Source: Acidiferrobacteraceae bacterium (GTDB lineage Bacteria > Pseudomonadota > Gammaproteobacteria > Arenicellales > UBA868). Taken from it: a stretch of 64,000 nucleotides of DNA. Positions 47,527 through 57,403 of the stretch are shown one piece after another. Below the pieces are notes generated by a model. That model had not been told where the DNA came from. It worked only from the letters and a program-made list of their open reading frames with translations, and made no database searches. Where the stretch lies: assembly GCA_002724185.1 (NCBI GenBank), contig PBOB01000066.1, positions 1 to 64,000 of the forward strand, read 5' to 3'. Made by a program: the position numbers and the translations under genes. Numbering within the stretch: the first letter of the stretch is position 1; every line of letters begins with the position of its first letter.

Positions 47527-48540
47527 CTAACCGAGTCGAATACGAGGATTAAGGTATGCTACAACCAGATCGATGACCATATTGACCAACAAGAAAAACA
47601 TGGAAATAACGAGAACAGTGCCTACAATTCCGTTAAGATCTTTGTAAAAAATAGCACTCACACAATACTGCGCTAAACCTCCCCAAGCAAACACTTCTTC
47701 AACCAAGAATGCATTTCCCAACATCACTGCAAAATCCAAACCAAGAATGGTTAGAGTTGGAATCATTGCAGGCCGTAAAGCATATTTCATAGATGTTTGG
47801 ACTTCAGTAAAGTTGTAAGCACGAGCCATCTCGGTATATGGCCTGCCGAAACTTTCTAACATATTTGTTCGCGTCAACCTCGCTGCCTGACCTAAACCAG
47901 AAAGGGCTAGAGCGGCAGCTGGCATAATCATATGTAAAAGCGCATCCTTGCAGGTATGCCACTGCCCAGCCAATATTGAATCAAATACATACATACCTGT
48001 GATATGTGGGGGCGGTTCAACAGTCTCTCCCAATCTCCCCATGACCGGCAGTATGTCAAATACATAGGCGAAAATCAGCATGAAAAAGATAGCCCAGACA
48101 AAGGTAGGCGTAACCACTCCTAGCAAGGCAATGATTCGAGCAACATTGTCAGTTAGCCTATCTTGGTGACGTGCCGACAAAATACCAAGAGGGATACCGA
48201 CGATTACCATGATAAGCCCAGCAAAGAACACTAATTCGAAAGTTGCAGGAAAATATTCGGCTAAATCTTGCACTACTGGACGCTTTGTATACAGCGACAT
48301 CCCTAAATCGCCTTCAGTTACACCTCTAAGAAAATGATAATACTGTACTGGAATTGAATCATTCAAATGTAGCCGTTCGCGTAACTGCTCTACCATCTCC
48401 GTACTGGCACGAGGGCCAAGAGCCATCCGGGCGGGATCTCCCGGAATTGCCCTAGCAATGAGAAAAATTAGAACAGAGACTCCAAATAAAACGAATATTG
48501 AAGCCCATATTCGATTGAAAAAATATTTCGTTAGCGGCAC
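47527..48540 (-). CDS. dppB: Dipeptide ABC transporter permease DppB-like
   Basis: 337 residues with six hydrophobic segments. The N-terminus FLIARAIPGDPARMALGP and the loop GDLGMSLYTKRPV are typical of DppB/OppB; the coupling motif is YTEMARAYNFTEVQTSMKYALRP. It follows the binding-protein gene across a spacer that holds a hairpin. Confidence 0.92.
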   Translation of the reverse strand: MPLTKYFFNRIWASIFVLFGVSVLIFLIARAIPGDPARMALGPRASTEMVEQLRERLHLNDSIPVQYYHFLRGVTEGDLGMSLYTKRPVVQDLAEYFPATFELVFFAGLIMVIVGIPLGILSARHQDRLTDNVARIIALLGVVTPTFVWAIFFMLIFAYVFDILPVMGRLGETVEPPPHITGMYVFDSILAGQWHTCKDALLHMIMPAAALALSGLGQAARLTRTNMLESFGRPYTEMARAYNFTEVQTSMKYALRPAMIPTLTILGLDFAVMLGNAFLVEEVFAWGGLAQYCVSAIFYKDLNGIVGTVLVISMFFLLVNMVIDLVVAYLNPRIRLG

Positions 48541-48648
48541 TAGTTGTTAACTCAAGCAGTAGTTTCTTTATTAATCATAACGAACCCTTCGGATAAACTG
48601 TACCCCACGCAGTTAAGATTGCAAAACAACACTCGCACCCGCAAAGAA

Positions 48649-48689
48649 AGAGGGCCAAGTCTGCATATCTGAGCAGCACCCGGCCCTCT
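48649..48689 (-). terminator. Intercistronic hairpin between dppA and dppB
   Basis: A perfect 8-bp GC-rich stem AGAGGGCC / GGCCCTCT (48649-48656, 48682-48689) with an inner CTGC/GCAG pairing in the 25-nt loop. On the minus strand it starts about 32 bases after the dppA stop and is followed by TTCTTT. It probably lowers expression of downstream genes relative to dppA or protects the dppA mRNA end. Confidence 0.65.
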
Positions 48690-48721
48690 GGAAGTACGAC
48701 TAATTTCTATTCTTTCTCTTA

Positions 48722-50317
48722 CTAATTATCAACTTCCCATGTATTGAAACGCCAGTTACCGCCCATCATCGCCACCGTATTGGTAGGATCATCGAGAAAT
48801 GGCGCCTTAACGTAATCTTGCTTTGCAAACAATGCGCGCGTTTCATAGGCATAAATTGCTGCCCCTACATCAATAAGCCTCCGTTGCAGCTGCACAAGTA
48901 GATCATTCTTCTTTGCCTCATCCATCTCTGCCGTTGCAGCATCAATCAAACGATCGACTTCTGCATCCGACATCCAGTCATGGGACGTATAACTACCCCT
49001 GACTCGTGAATGATATGCGCCAAGCAATGAAAGCGGATCAGGATAGGTTGCAGAAAAATACAATTGCCCGACGTGAGGCGTCGTTTCCAATTGAGTTACG
49101 CGATCGCTGTAAACTGCCCACGGTACTTTCACTACCTTTGCCTTCATTCCAATTTGAGACAAGTTATGAGCCAACAAGAATGCGATCTTCTCTTCCTTGG
49201 GCACTTCCGCAATCCACGCAATTTCAACCTCATAATCGCCAATATTATCGGCATATTTTGACTTTGCCAGATGTGCCTTTGCAGCTTCTAAGTCTTGAGT
49301 AAATTCAGGTGCGCTAGCATCGTACCCGGCTAAAGCAGCTGGCAACGCAGTTCGGCTTCGATTCGCCGCGGTCAAGTCTTCCGTAACCTTTTCTATCGCC
49401 ACCATCTGGGCGTAATCTGTTGCTGCGATCATTGCCCGACGGACATGGACATCATCAGTGGGTGCCTTTGCACTATGTATCGGCATTACTAAGTAGGCAA
49501 TACCATCTTCGGTAGTGAGGCCGAGACCATCTTCTGCTGCAAGCCCCGCAAACATGGTACCGGGATGCCATTGGGCAGTGATCTCATGCTCTTTATTGGA
49601 CATCAAAGTACGAATTGTTGCCGTTTCCATAACATAAATCACGCGTATGGTATCAGGTGATTTTGGGAGAAATCCCCCATAGTGATCATCAAACTTGGAT
49701 AGAACCGTAAGCTCCTGCATATTGTGTGAATCAACTTTATACGCGCCCGAACCAGCACCTTGCGCTGATAAAAAAGCTGAGCCGTAATCACCGTTGTCTC
49801 CAAAATCTCCGTCCTGATGATTGGCTTTTACCAAATCACTATTCACAATTCCTAGGCGTGTGAGGCCTGCCAATATCGTCGAATCTGGATTATTTAATGT
49901 TAGTACAACTTCCATATCACTCTTTTTTGCGATTGAGCTATTCGCAAATAGGAAGGCATAACCCATTCCGAGAGCCTTATTACGATCAAATGAGTAAACT
50001 ACATCGTCAGCATTAACTGTGCTTCCATCATGGAAATGGATGCCCGCCTGTAGCTTAAAAGTAATCGCGAGGTTATCGCTTGAAACTTCCCAACTCTCAG
50101 CCAAGCCAGGTAGAAATCCTCCGCCCGGCTTTGGACGAACAAGTGGATCATAAATATTTACAAGCAAAATTGAGTCTATGTAGTCGAGTGCTTTATGCGG
50201 ATCCAATTCTCCTACCGCTACCTCGTTGAGCCGCAACACACGCTCTGCCTGAGCAGAGGTTGCGGGAAGAATGAACACTACCGCCACCAACAAAAGGCGT
50301 ATGATGTATCGCATCAC
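48722..50317 (-). CDS. dppA: Peptide ABC transporter substrate-binding protein DppA-like (family 5)
   Basis: 531 residues with a signal peptide (hydrophobic residues 5-20, cleavage after SAQA) and AGGAGG before the ATG. Family 5 features: LNEVAVGELDPHKALDYID, LAESWEVSSDNLAITFKLQ, GIHFHDGSTVNADDVVYSFD. The periplasmic protein presents di- or oligopeptides or related solutes to DppBCDF. Clustering with dipeptidases and hydantoinases suggests small modified peptides. Confidence 0.92.
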   Translation of the reverse strand: MMRYIIRLLLVAVVFILPATSAQAERVLRLNEVAVGELDPHKALDYIDSILLVNIYDPLVRPKPGGGFLPGLAESWEVSSDNLAITFKLQAGIHFHDGSTVNADDVVYSFDRNKALGMGYAFLFANSSIAKKSDMEVVLTLNNPDSTILAGLTRLGIVNSDLVKANHQDGDFGDNGDYGSAFLSAQGAGSGAYKVDSHNMQELTVLSKFDDHYGGFLPKSPDTIRVIYVMETATIRTLMSNKEHEITAQWHPGTMFAGLAAEDGLGLTTEDGIAYLVMPIHSAKAPTDDVHVRRAMIAATDYAQMVAIEKVTEDLTAANRSRTALPAALAGYDASAPEFTQDLEAAKAHLAKSKYADNIGDYEVEIAWIAEVPKEEKIAFLLAHNLSQIGMKAKVVKVPWAVYSDRVTQLETTPHVGQLYFSATYPDPLSLLGAYHSRVRGSYTSHDWMSDAEVDRLIDAATAEMDEAKKNDLLVQLQRRLIDVGAAIYAYETRALFAKQDYVKAPFLDDPTNTVAMMGGNWRFNTWEVDN

Positions 50318-50593
50318 AAATCCTCCTAATAAGTTTTAGATATAACAAAACGTTCTGACGAAGTCGGCTGCCATAATGGCTAACCCTATTCTCAGAAAAT
50401 TCTACACCTCGTCGAACGTAATGGGCAATCATCTTACCTAACCCTATATCAGTTGTACATTGTGATTGACGACTAAGCTAACAAAAGATTGTTATGTCAT
50501 TGATTATTATGGGATTTCCTAATAGGTTGATCAGATACCAACTGTCGGAGATACTCTAACCCAAGCTACAACCACCCAAATAGAGATTCGGCA

Positions 50594-52336
50594 ATGACTA
50601 ACTCAGACCTATATGTGTACAACGCTCAGCCAAGTCGCCCAGAGGCGGCCAAAGGTGCTGATCCCGTAACCACCGAAATTGTGCGGCATTCGCTCAATAT
50701 GGCGGCAAATCAAATGAAACGGTCATTAGTCCGGACGGCATTCTCATCAGTGATATATGAGGTACTAGATTTTGCTGCCGCAATCTATGACAGAGATATC
50801 CGTATGCTAGCACAGTGCCAAACTCTACCTATGTTCATGGGCACAATGAACTTTTGCATTGAGGGAGCCATTGCAGAAAACGGCGGGATAGAAAATTTTG
50901 AGCCAGGTGATGTCATCTTGTACAACGATCCATTTGGTATTGGATCTCACCAGCAAGATGCATCGATTGTTATGCCAATCTTTAAAGATGATGAAATAGT
51001 CGGTTATGCGACCGCTAAAGCTCATTTGCCAGATGTGGGTGGAAAAGAGCCATACTGTACTGACACTGTCGATGTCTTCCAAGAAGGAACAATATATCCT
51101 GCGGTAAAAATATATAAAGCAGGCAAACTGAATGAAGAACTGCATCGTTTGTTTCTTGCTAATTCTAGATTCCCTCGATATACCGCTGGAGATCTAGAAG
51201 CATTAGTGGTTTGTGTAAAAGCTGGTGCGAAGGAACTGATAAAAATTATTGATAGATTTGGAAAACAGACATTTGATCAATGTGCAGAACGAATGTTTGA
51301 TCATGGGGAAATTGTTGTCCGGAAATATCTTGAGAATATCCCTGATGGCAAATACGTCGGAAAAGGTATGATAGATAATAATGGAATTGATGACGAACCC
51401 ATTCCCTTTGAGGTTTCAGTTGAAGTCACCGGGTCTGACATTACGGTAGATTACTCGAATGCCCCCCCTGTAACTGGCGGTCCCTTAAACTGTCCAATTG
51501 CAACGACAGTTTCTGCTACCAGAATGGCACTCACTTATCTCGCAAATGGCGGTGACATGGCCTCAGAGGGCCATTTCCGACCCTTAAAGGTTATTTCAAA
51601 GCCAAATACATTGTTCCACGCCGAAAAACCGGCACCGACATTTCTATTTTTCGTCCCAGCGATGCGCGCTATGGAGGCTATATGGGAAGCAGTATCAACC
51701 GCGATGCCAGATAATGTTACGGCTGGAAGTGACGGTGACATTGAAGGAGCTGTCTGGTGGGGGACACATCGTGATTCTGGTGAAGATTGGGTAGAAGGAT
51801 TTCCTCATCCTGGAGGTCAGGGTGCCAGCGCCCATGGGGATGGACTAAGCGCGATGATGCATCCAATGCAAGCGGCAACCCGAAATACACCGGCTGAAGT
51901 ATTTGAAACCCGTGCACCATGGTTGCTCAAAAAGTATGAACTAGCCCAAGACTCTTGCGGAGCTGGAACTTATAGATCAGGACTCGGCTGTGATATTGCT
52001 TATCATATGCTAGACGATTCTTATGTCACTGTATTTATTGAGCAACAGAAATCGGAGCCATGGACTGTGGAGAGTGGGCGTCCTGGTCGATCAAATCGAG
52101 GCGCTTTAATAATGCCCGATGGCACCGAGAAATCCGTGACTAAACATACCGGCATGCTCGTACCAAAAGGCCATACCCTTGAAATTCGTACAGGAGGAGG
52201 TGGTGGCTACGGCCCAGCTGAGGAGCGGTCAGTAGCTGCAGTATTGGATGATTTGCGAAATGGGTACATCTCTGTCGAGCACGTAAAAAAACACTATCCC
52301 CATGCACTGGATTCAGACGTACAGTCTGCAGCATAG
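50594..52336 (+). CDS. Hydantoinase/oxoprolinase B subunit (HyuB), set 2
   Basis: 580 residues. MKRSLVRTAFSSVIYEVLDFA, GDVILYNDPFGIGSHQQDASIV with the His/Asp pair, AKAHLPDVGGKEPYC and a Gly-rich RTGGGGGYGPAEER end. It has an N-terminal extension of about 20 residues before DPVTTEIVRHSL. It stands alone and diverges from dppA. Its HyuA partner is probably that at 41421-43445, as the other HyuA genes already have a HyuB attached. Confidence 0.9.
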   Translation: MTNSDLYVYNAQPSRPEAAKGADPVTTEIVRHSLNMAANQMKRSLVRTAFSSVIYEVLDFAAAIYDRDIRMLAQCQTLPMFMGTMNFCIEGAIAENGGIENFEPGDVILYNDPFGIGSHQQDASIVMPIFKDDEIVGYATAKAHLPDVGGKEPYCTDTVDVFQEGTIYPAVKIYKAGKLNEELHRLFLANSRFPRYTAGDLEALVVCVKAGAKELIKIIDRFGKQTFDQCAERMFDHGEIVVRKYLENIPDGKYVGKGMIDNNGIDDEPIPFEVSVEVTGSDITVDYSNAPPVTGGPLNCPIATTVSATRMALTYLANGGDMASEGHFRPLKVISKPNTLFHAEKPAPTFLFFVPAMRAMEAIWEAVSTAMPDNVTAGSDGDIEGAVWWGTHRDSGEDWVEGFPHPGGQGASAHGDGLSAMMHPMQAATRNTPAEVFETRAPWLLKKYELAQDSCGAGTYRSGLGCDIAYHMLDDSYVTVFIEQQKSEPWTVESGRPGRSNRGALIMPDGTEKSVTKHTGMLVPKGHTLEIRTGGGGGYGPAEERSVAAVLDDLRNGYISVEHVKKHYPHALDSDVQSAA

Positions 52337-52365
52337 ATTTAAAACCATTGACAAGTTGTTTCTCA

Positions 52366-52402
52366 AAAGCTCCTAGCGTTGACATAAATCGCTAGGAGCT
52401 TT
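52366..52402. terminator. Bidirectional Rho-independent terminator
   Basis: A perfect 13-bp inverted repeat AAAGCTCCTAGCG / CGCTAGGAGCTTT (52366-52378, 52390-52402) with an 11-nt loop lies between the convergent HyuB and amidohydrolase genes. T-runs occur on both strands (TTT then ACTAG on plus, TTTTGAG on minus), so it can stop transcription from both sides. Confidence 0.8.
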
Positions 52403-52449
52403 ACTAGTAAAGCACCTCACTAGACTAATATTTAATCAGCTACTGTCTA

Positions 52450-53682
52450 TTACAAAATGTTCTTATACATCTGGCCATCTTTCATGATGACTTGTAATGT
52501 TTTTTCAGGTTCAGTTAACAAAGATAGGTTGGCTAGAGGGTCCCCATCAACAATCAATAAATCGGCTTTTGCCCCTGGAGCAATGAATCCTAAGTCGTCT
52601 TGTCGGTTTAATATCTCCGCATTAACCGCAGTTGCTGAAACCAACACGTCTCGAGCCGAATCAACCTCATTTTGGGTCCGAAACCCCGCTGATTGCTCAG
52701 ATTGGAGCGCGCCTAGTAAATCAGTCCCAAAGCCAACCTTAACTCCAGAAGAACGACAAAGCTCCACCGCGTTAAAACCTTGATCTTTAACCTTTTGTAG
52801 TTTATCAATACTGGCTTGGGGTAGACCCAAAGCTGCCCCATTGCGATCCATCGCATCATAGGTAATAAGCGTTGGAACTAAAAAGGCATCGTGCCTTGCC
52901 ATAGAATGTGCAGTGTCGACATCAATTAAATTGCCATGCTCAATAGTCCGCACACCACATTCGACAGCATGCTGTGATGCGTGAGGCGTATAAGAATGCG
53001 CAGCTACATAGGTATTCCACGATGCTGCTTCCTCAACAATAGCTGTCAATTCTTCTGTGGAATACTGCTTATTATCAATTGGGTCGTACGGAGAAGCTAC
53101 CCCTCCAGAAACCATGACTTTGATTTGATTAGCACCCTTTCGAAGCTCTTCTCTCGCAGCACGACGAACCTCAGAAACACCATCGGCAATCACTGCCGAA
53201 TGGGAAAGTGCATTGCCACACCCACACGGCTCTAATCCTTGAGTACGTCTTCGGAAATCTCCATGGCCACCAGTTTGGGTAAGTGCGCGCCCCGCAAAAA
53301 AAACTCTGGGCCCAACAAGTAACTTTCTTTCCACTGCTTCAGCCAAACCCCAGTCGGCTCCCGCCAGATCTCTTATAGAGGTAAAGCCGCGCATCAACAT
53401 ATCACGTAACATCTGAGCTGCTTCTGCAGTCATCAGAGTTAAGGGCTCTTCCTCAAGAGCACGGACATTAACTGAAGTCAATGTAACATGACAATGGCAA
53501 TCAATAAGACCTGGAATCATAGTCTTATCATTGCACTCAACAATATGAGCACTGTCCGCGCTGATTGGTACATCCGAAATCTCTTTAATTCGATCATCCT
53601 CGACTAGGACGTGCATACCACTTTCGACCTCTAATCGAGAAGCATCCCAAATCTGTGTATTGCGAAATAACGTACTCGTCAT
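52450..53682 (-). CDS. Amidohydrolase, prolidase / imidazolonepropionase-related
   Basis: 410 residues from the ATG at 53682, which has AGGAGC upstream. Metal-binding blocks: IPGLIDCHCHVTLT (HxH), QIKVMVSGGVASPYD with the Lys usually carboxylated, AHSYTPHA and TIEHGNLID with metal His, and GFGTDLLG with the catalytic Asp. This arrangement is that of bacterial amidohydrolases that cleave Xaa-Pro or Xaa-Arg/Lys dipeptides or N-acyl amino acids. A prolidase role would feed the PutA at 59185. It is transcribed away from the quinone-reductase-like gene. Confidence 0.82.
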   Translation of the reverse strand: MTSTLFRNTQIWDASRLEVESGMHVLVEDDRIKEISDVPISADSAHIVECNDKTMIPGLIDCHCHVTLTSVNVRALEEEPLTLMTAEAAQMLRDMLMRGFTSIRDLAGADWGLAEAVERKLLVGPRVFFAGRALTQTGGHGDFRRRTQGLEPCGCGNALSHSAVIADGVSEVRRAAREELRKGANQIKVMVSGGVASPYDPIDNKQYSTEELTAIVEEAASWNTYVAAHSYTPHASQHAVECGVRTIEHGNLIDVDTAHSMARHDAFLVPTLITYDAMDRNGAALGLPQASIDKLQKVKDQGFNAVELCRSSGVKVGFGTDLLGALQSEQSAGFRTQNEVDSARDVLVSATAVNAEILNRQDDLGFIAPGAKADLLIVDGDPLANLSLLTEPEKTLQVIMKDGQMYKNIL

Positions 53683-54001
53683 AATAGCTCCTACGACCAC
53701 CGTGGTAGTTTTATTGGAAATTCACTTAGTCTCTCAAAACAAATCGACATTGCATTCATATCAAGTATCTTCGTAAACGAACAACTGCTAGTTATATAGT
53801 TTTCGTCGAACTGGCAACATTTAACCATCCTGGCCATGATTTAGTTTCTTGATCATATGTTGACAAGTGGATCTCTTGTTCACTATGTTTCCAATACCAA
53901 TGTACACTGGAATTGGCAGACATGTGAACAATTCTACTGTGAACTAAACACTAAGAATAGAATAGAACACACATAAATATGAGCCGGAGACACATTGTGA
54001 A
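53683..54001. promoter_or_regulatory. Divergent control region with candidate promoter and GTGAAC boxes
   Basis: 319 bp with no gene. A plus-strand promoter candidate is TTGACA (53860-53865) and TATGTT (53884-53889), 18-bp spacing. TTGTTCAC (53876-53883) overlaps it and is repeated inverted as GTGAACAA (53924-53931); TGTGAAC occurs at 53923-53929 and again at 53938-53944. These look like operator boxes for the downstream QOR-HyuAB-PutA genes. No regulator gene is adjacent. Confidence 0.4.
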
Positions 54002-55027
54002 ATGAAAACATCCAGAATTGTGAGATTTCACCGCACAGGTGAACCTGAGGTTCTCCAAATAGATGAGCTTGAAGAAGCTACTCCTGATGCTCATGAAGTC
54101 ACTGTGAGTATTCAAGCTTTTGGCTTAAACCGTGCTGAAGTCATGCTTAGGAAGGGTGCATATGCGTTCGATCCAATCTTTCCATGCAGAATTGGTGGCG
54201 AAGGCACTGGAACTGTCTCCGCATTTGGATCGGCATTGAACGATGTCAAGATAGGCGACAAAGTTGCAGTTGTGCCATTTGCTGTAACTGACAAATTTGG
54301 ATATTGGCAAGATGAGACTGGAAAATATGGCTGTTATGCTGAAACTATAACAGTTCCACGACATGCTGTTGTCTCCGTGCCAATGAATCTCTCTGTAGTA
54401 AAAAGTGCAGCGAGCTGGATGCAATATCTAACGGCTTGGGGTGGACTTATACACTATGGAACAATCAAACCAAATGATAACGTTCTCATTACAGCGGCAA
54501 GCAGCAGTGCAGCGCTCGGTGGTATGCAACTCTGTAAAGATGTTGGCGCAACAGTAATTGCAGTAACGACTTCGCCAAATAAGTCGGACCAACTAATAGC
54601 AGCTGGGGCGGACCATGTAGTTATAGCAGAACAAGATTATGGCGCTGAAATTATTGACATCACACGGGGGCAAGGAGTAAACCTCATTTATGATCCAGTT
54701 TCTGGAGCATTAACCGATACACTATTAACAGCTGCAGCTCCTGAAGCTCGTATTATCTGCTATGGGAACCTGAATCCAAACAATTTGAACTTTCCAGCCA
54801 TTCTCGCGCTAACTAAGCGCGTTAATATAAGGTTTTACAGTCTCTACGACATTACAAGGCGACCAGACCTGCTTGCTATGGGCCATAAATATGTTTACGA
54901 ACGACTTGAAAAATCAATTTTTGATCCGATTATTGACAGCGTGTTCCACGGCTTAGAATCATGTCCTGATGCGCATCATCGCATGGAAAGCAATCAACAA
55001 TTTGGCAAAATAGTTGTCGAGCTATAG
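54002..55027 (+). CDS. MDR-family NADP-dependent quinone oxidoreductase-like protein
   Basis: 341 residues. GroES-like N-terminal domain (FGLNRAEVMLRKGAY, GGEGTGTVSAFG) and Rossmann domain (YGTIKPNDNVLITAASSSAALGGMQLCKDVGATVIA). The catalytic-zinc Cys/His of alcohol dehydrogenases are absent, so it is a zinc-free quinone reductase/enoyl reductase type. It is first of a plus-strand run with an EthD-like gene, HyuA and HyuB. Substrate unknown. Confidence 0.85.
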   Translation: MKTSRIVRFHRTGEPEVLQIDELEEATPDAHEVTVSIQAFGLNRAEVMLRKGAYAFDPIFPCRIGGEGTGTVSAFGSALNDVKIGDKVAVVPFAVTDKFGYWQDETGKYGCYAETITVPRHAVVSVPMNLSVVKSAASWMQYLTAWGGLIHYGTIKPNDNVLITAASSSAALGGMQLCKDVGATVIAVTTSPNKSDQLIAAGADHVVIAEQDYGAEIIDITRGQGVNLIYDPVSGALTDTLLTAAAPEARIICYGNLNPNNLNFPAILALTKRVNIRFYSLYDITRRPDLLAMGHKYVYERLEKSIFDPIIDSVFHGLESCPDAHHRMESNQQFGKIVVEL

Positions 55028-55045
55028 ACAAAGACGGAAAATACC

Positions 55046-55363
55046 ATGATAAAACTTACAGTTCTTTATAAACTAAAACCAGAGATCAGCGAGAAGGACT
55101 TCCTCGAATGGCGCCTAACAGAACACCAAGCCAACAACAGCGCTATCCCAGGCGTTGTCAAAACTGACTTTACGCGCATTGACTCAGCCTGGCCGGATAA
55201 GAATGATACGCCTTACCGATTTATGACCACTGTGGACTGGCCAGACATGGAAAGTTTTAAAGCAGGATTTTATGACCCTACAGTACAAGAGAGCTTAAAA
55301 AAAAATCTTGAAATGCTTCAAGATCCTGTCTTTCTAATTGGTGAAATATTAATCGATCAATAA
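55046..55363 (+). CDS. EthD-like dimeric alpha-beta barrel protein
   Basis: 105 residues: IKLTVLYKLKPEISEKDFLEWRLTEH, then VVKTDFTRIDSAWP and FMTTVDWPDMESFKAGF. The layout matches EthD or REDY-type small barrel proteins, often found beside redox enzymes. It lies between the quinone-reductase-like gene and HyuA, with spacers of about 18 bp on each side. Function not predictable. Confidence 0.65.
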   Translation: MIKLTVLYKLKPEISEKDFLEWRLTEHQANNSAIPGVVKTDFTRIDSAWPDKNDTPYRFMTTVDWPDMESFKAGFYDPTVQESLKKNLEMLQDPVFLIGEILIDQ

Positions 55364-55381
55364 ATATAATCACTCTAAATC

Positions 55382-57403
55382 ATGACAAATTACCGCGTTT
55401 CCGCAGACATAGGTGGAACCTTTACAGATTTTGTTGTTGAAAAAGATACTGGTCAAGTTTTCACTGGCAAGGTTTCAACTACACCGAACAATCCAGCGCT
55501 TGGAGTACTTTCGGGGCTGAAGGAATTGATCCCGACGCCTGAGACCATCGACTTTCTGGTCCATGGGACTACTGTGGGCCTCAATGCTTTCCTAGAACGC
55601 AAGGGTGAACGAGTATTACTCATTATGACAGGTGGAGTCAGCGACGCCTACTCGATCGCTAGGGGAGATCGTAAAGAACTTTACACTCTAAAATATCGCA
55701 AGCCCGAACGATTAGTCCCTAGGCGAGATGTGCATGAAGTTAGGGAGCGTATTAAGTGGGACGGCTCTGTTCTTGAACCACTTAATAGGGAAGACTTTGA
55801 TCCAATTATAGAGAAGATAAATAGAGAAGGTATTAATGCCGTTGCCATTTGTTTTATCCACTCCTATGTCCAGCCTCAGCATGAGTTAGAGGCGCGGAAA
55901 ATACTGAACAAGGCACTCCCTAATCTCTCTGTTACTTTATCTCATGAGATAGCACGCGAATGGAGAGAATACGAACGATCATCTTCGGCGGTCACAAACG
56001 CTTACATCGCCCCAATTGTTGAACGATATCTTGTTAGTCTGGAAAAAAACGTGCGCTCAATGAGTGTGAAATCTACCTTGCATGTTATGCAGTCAAGTGG
56101 CGGTGTTATAACGCTAGGCGCAGCACAAAAAAAACCCATTTATACATTACTTTCAGGACCAGTTGGGGGGACTATTGGCGGAGTGGCTCTATCTAATTCA
56201 CTGGAACGGCCAAATCTGTTGTGTGTTGACATGGGTGGCACTTCATTTGATCTAAGTCTAGTGATCAACGGGCAACCTGAGATTACATCAGAGACAGAAT
56301 TAGAAGGATTGCCTTTACTGATGCCAATGGTGAATATTCATACTATAGGCGCAGGTGGGGGCTCCCTTGCTTGGCTAGAAGCGGGTGCTGTCCGTGTTGG
56401 CCCGAAGAGTGCTGGCGCTCTTCCAGGTCCCGTATGCTATGGGAATGGCGGAACTCAACCAACGATTACAGATGCGAACCTATTTCTGAAACGACTAGGA
56501 TCGGGTTCGTTATTGAGTGGCCGAATGACGCTTGATGAAGAGATAACTGCAGACGCAATTCAAAACATGGCCGTTGAAGTAGGCTTAGACGGTATTGCCT
56601 TTGCAGAAGGGATGCTGGCTATTACAAATGCGAAAATGGCAGATGCGATGCGAACCATAACTGTCGAGCAGGGTATTGATCCACGTGACTTTTCTCTATT
56701 GGCCTTCGGTGGGGCCGGCCCAATGCATGCGGTTTGGCTTGCCAGGGAACTAGAGATTAGTGAAGTTATCATTCCTCGCTTTCCTGGAACTTTCTCAGCC
56801 TGGGGAATGCTTCAAACAGACGTCCGACAAGATCTTACAAAAAACTATTATTGCCCCCTGGATAAGGTAATGTCAGATGAGCTAGAAAACCGGTTTAGTG
56901 AACTGGAATCTGAGGGGAAAAGTGCATTAATTAGTGAAGGAGTCCCTGATGACCAAATCTTCTTTCTGCGTACTGCCGACATGCGCTATATAGGTCAAGA
57001 ATACTCAGTAAATGTGGAAATATCTTCAGGCAATGATCTAGAAAAGATCGAACATATTTTTCATCAAGCACATTACACCAGATATGGGCATTCGACTCCT
57101 GATGCTCCGGTCGAGTTTGTTAATCTTCGGCTAGCCGCACTCGGCAGATTGAAAAAGATATCCGGTCCTACTTCTGTGACTGAAACTATATCTAGCGACC
57201 CAGTCATCGGCACACGCAATACTATCTTTGATGGGAAGGAACAGACAACAACAGTATATCGTAGAGATCGACTTGCGCTCGGCAGTCAATTACCTAGTCC
57301 AGCCGTAATTGAAGAAAACAGCGCGACTACAGTTGTCCCTCCAGGATACGATATTCACATCGATCAGCTGGGCAATATTGTTGTAACGCCAGGAGCCATA
57401 TAG
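55382..57403 (+). CDS. Hydantoinase/oxoprolinase A subunit (HyuA), set 3
   Basis: 673 residues. YRVSADIGGTFTDFVVEK, LVHGTTVGLNAFLERKGE, IAREWREYERSSSAVTNAY, LCVDMGGTSFDLSLVI, GAGGGSLAWLEAG, GPKSAGALPGPVCYGNGG, LAFGGAGPMHAV. Its TAG stop is immediately followed by the HyuB ATG. The pair is upstream of PutA, so a product entering proline or glutamate metabolism is plausible. Confidence 0.93.
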   Translation: MTNYRVSADIGGTFTDFVVEKDTGQVFTGKVSTTPNNPALGVLSGLKELIPTPETIDFLVHGTTVGLNAFLERKGERVLLIMTGGVSDAYSIARGDRKELYTLKYRKPERLVPRRDVHEVRERIKWDGSVLEPLNREDFDPIIEKINREGINAVAICFIHSYVQPQHELEARKILNKALPNLSVTLSHEIAREWREYERSSSAVTNAYIAPIVERYLVSLEKNVRSMSVKSTLHVMQSSGGVITLGAAQKKPIYTLLSGPVGGTIGGVALSNSLERPNLLCVDMGGTSFDLSLVINGQPEITSETELEGLPLLMPMVNIHTIGAGGGSLAWLEAGAVRVGPKSAGALPGPVCYGNGGTQPTITDANLFLKRLGSGSLLSGRMTLDEEITADAIQNMAVEVGLDGIAFAEGMLAITNAKMADAMRTITVEQGIDPRDFSLLAFGGAGPMHAVWLARELEISEVIIPRFPGTFSAWGMLQTDVRQDLTKNYYCPLDKVMSDELENRFSELESEGKSALISEGVPDDQIFFLRTADMRYIGQEYSVNVEISSGNDLEKIEHIFHQAHYTRYGHSTPDAPVEFVNLRLAALGRLKKISGPTSVTETISSDPVIGTRNTIFDGKEQTTTVYRRDRLALGSQLPSPAVIEENSATTVVPPGYDIHIDQLGNIVVTPGAI

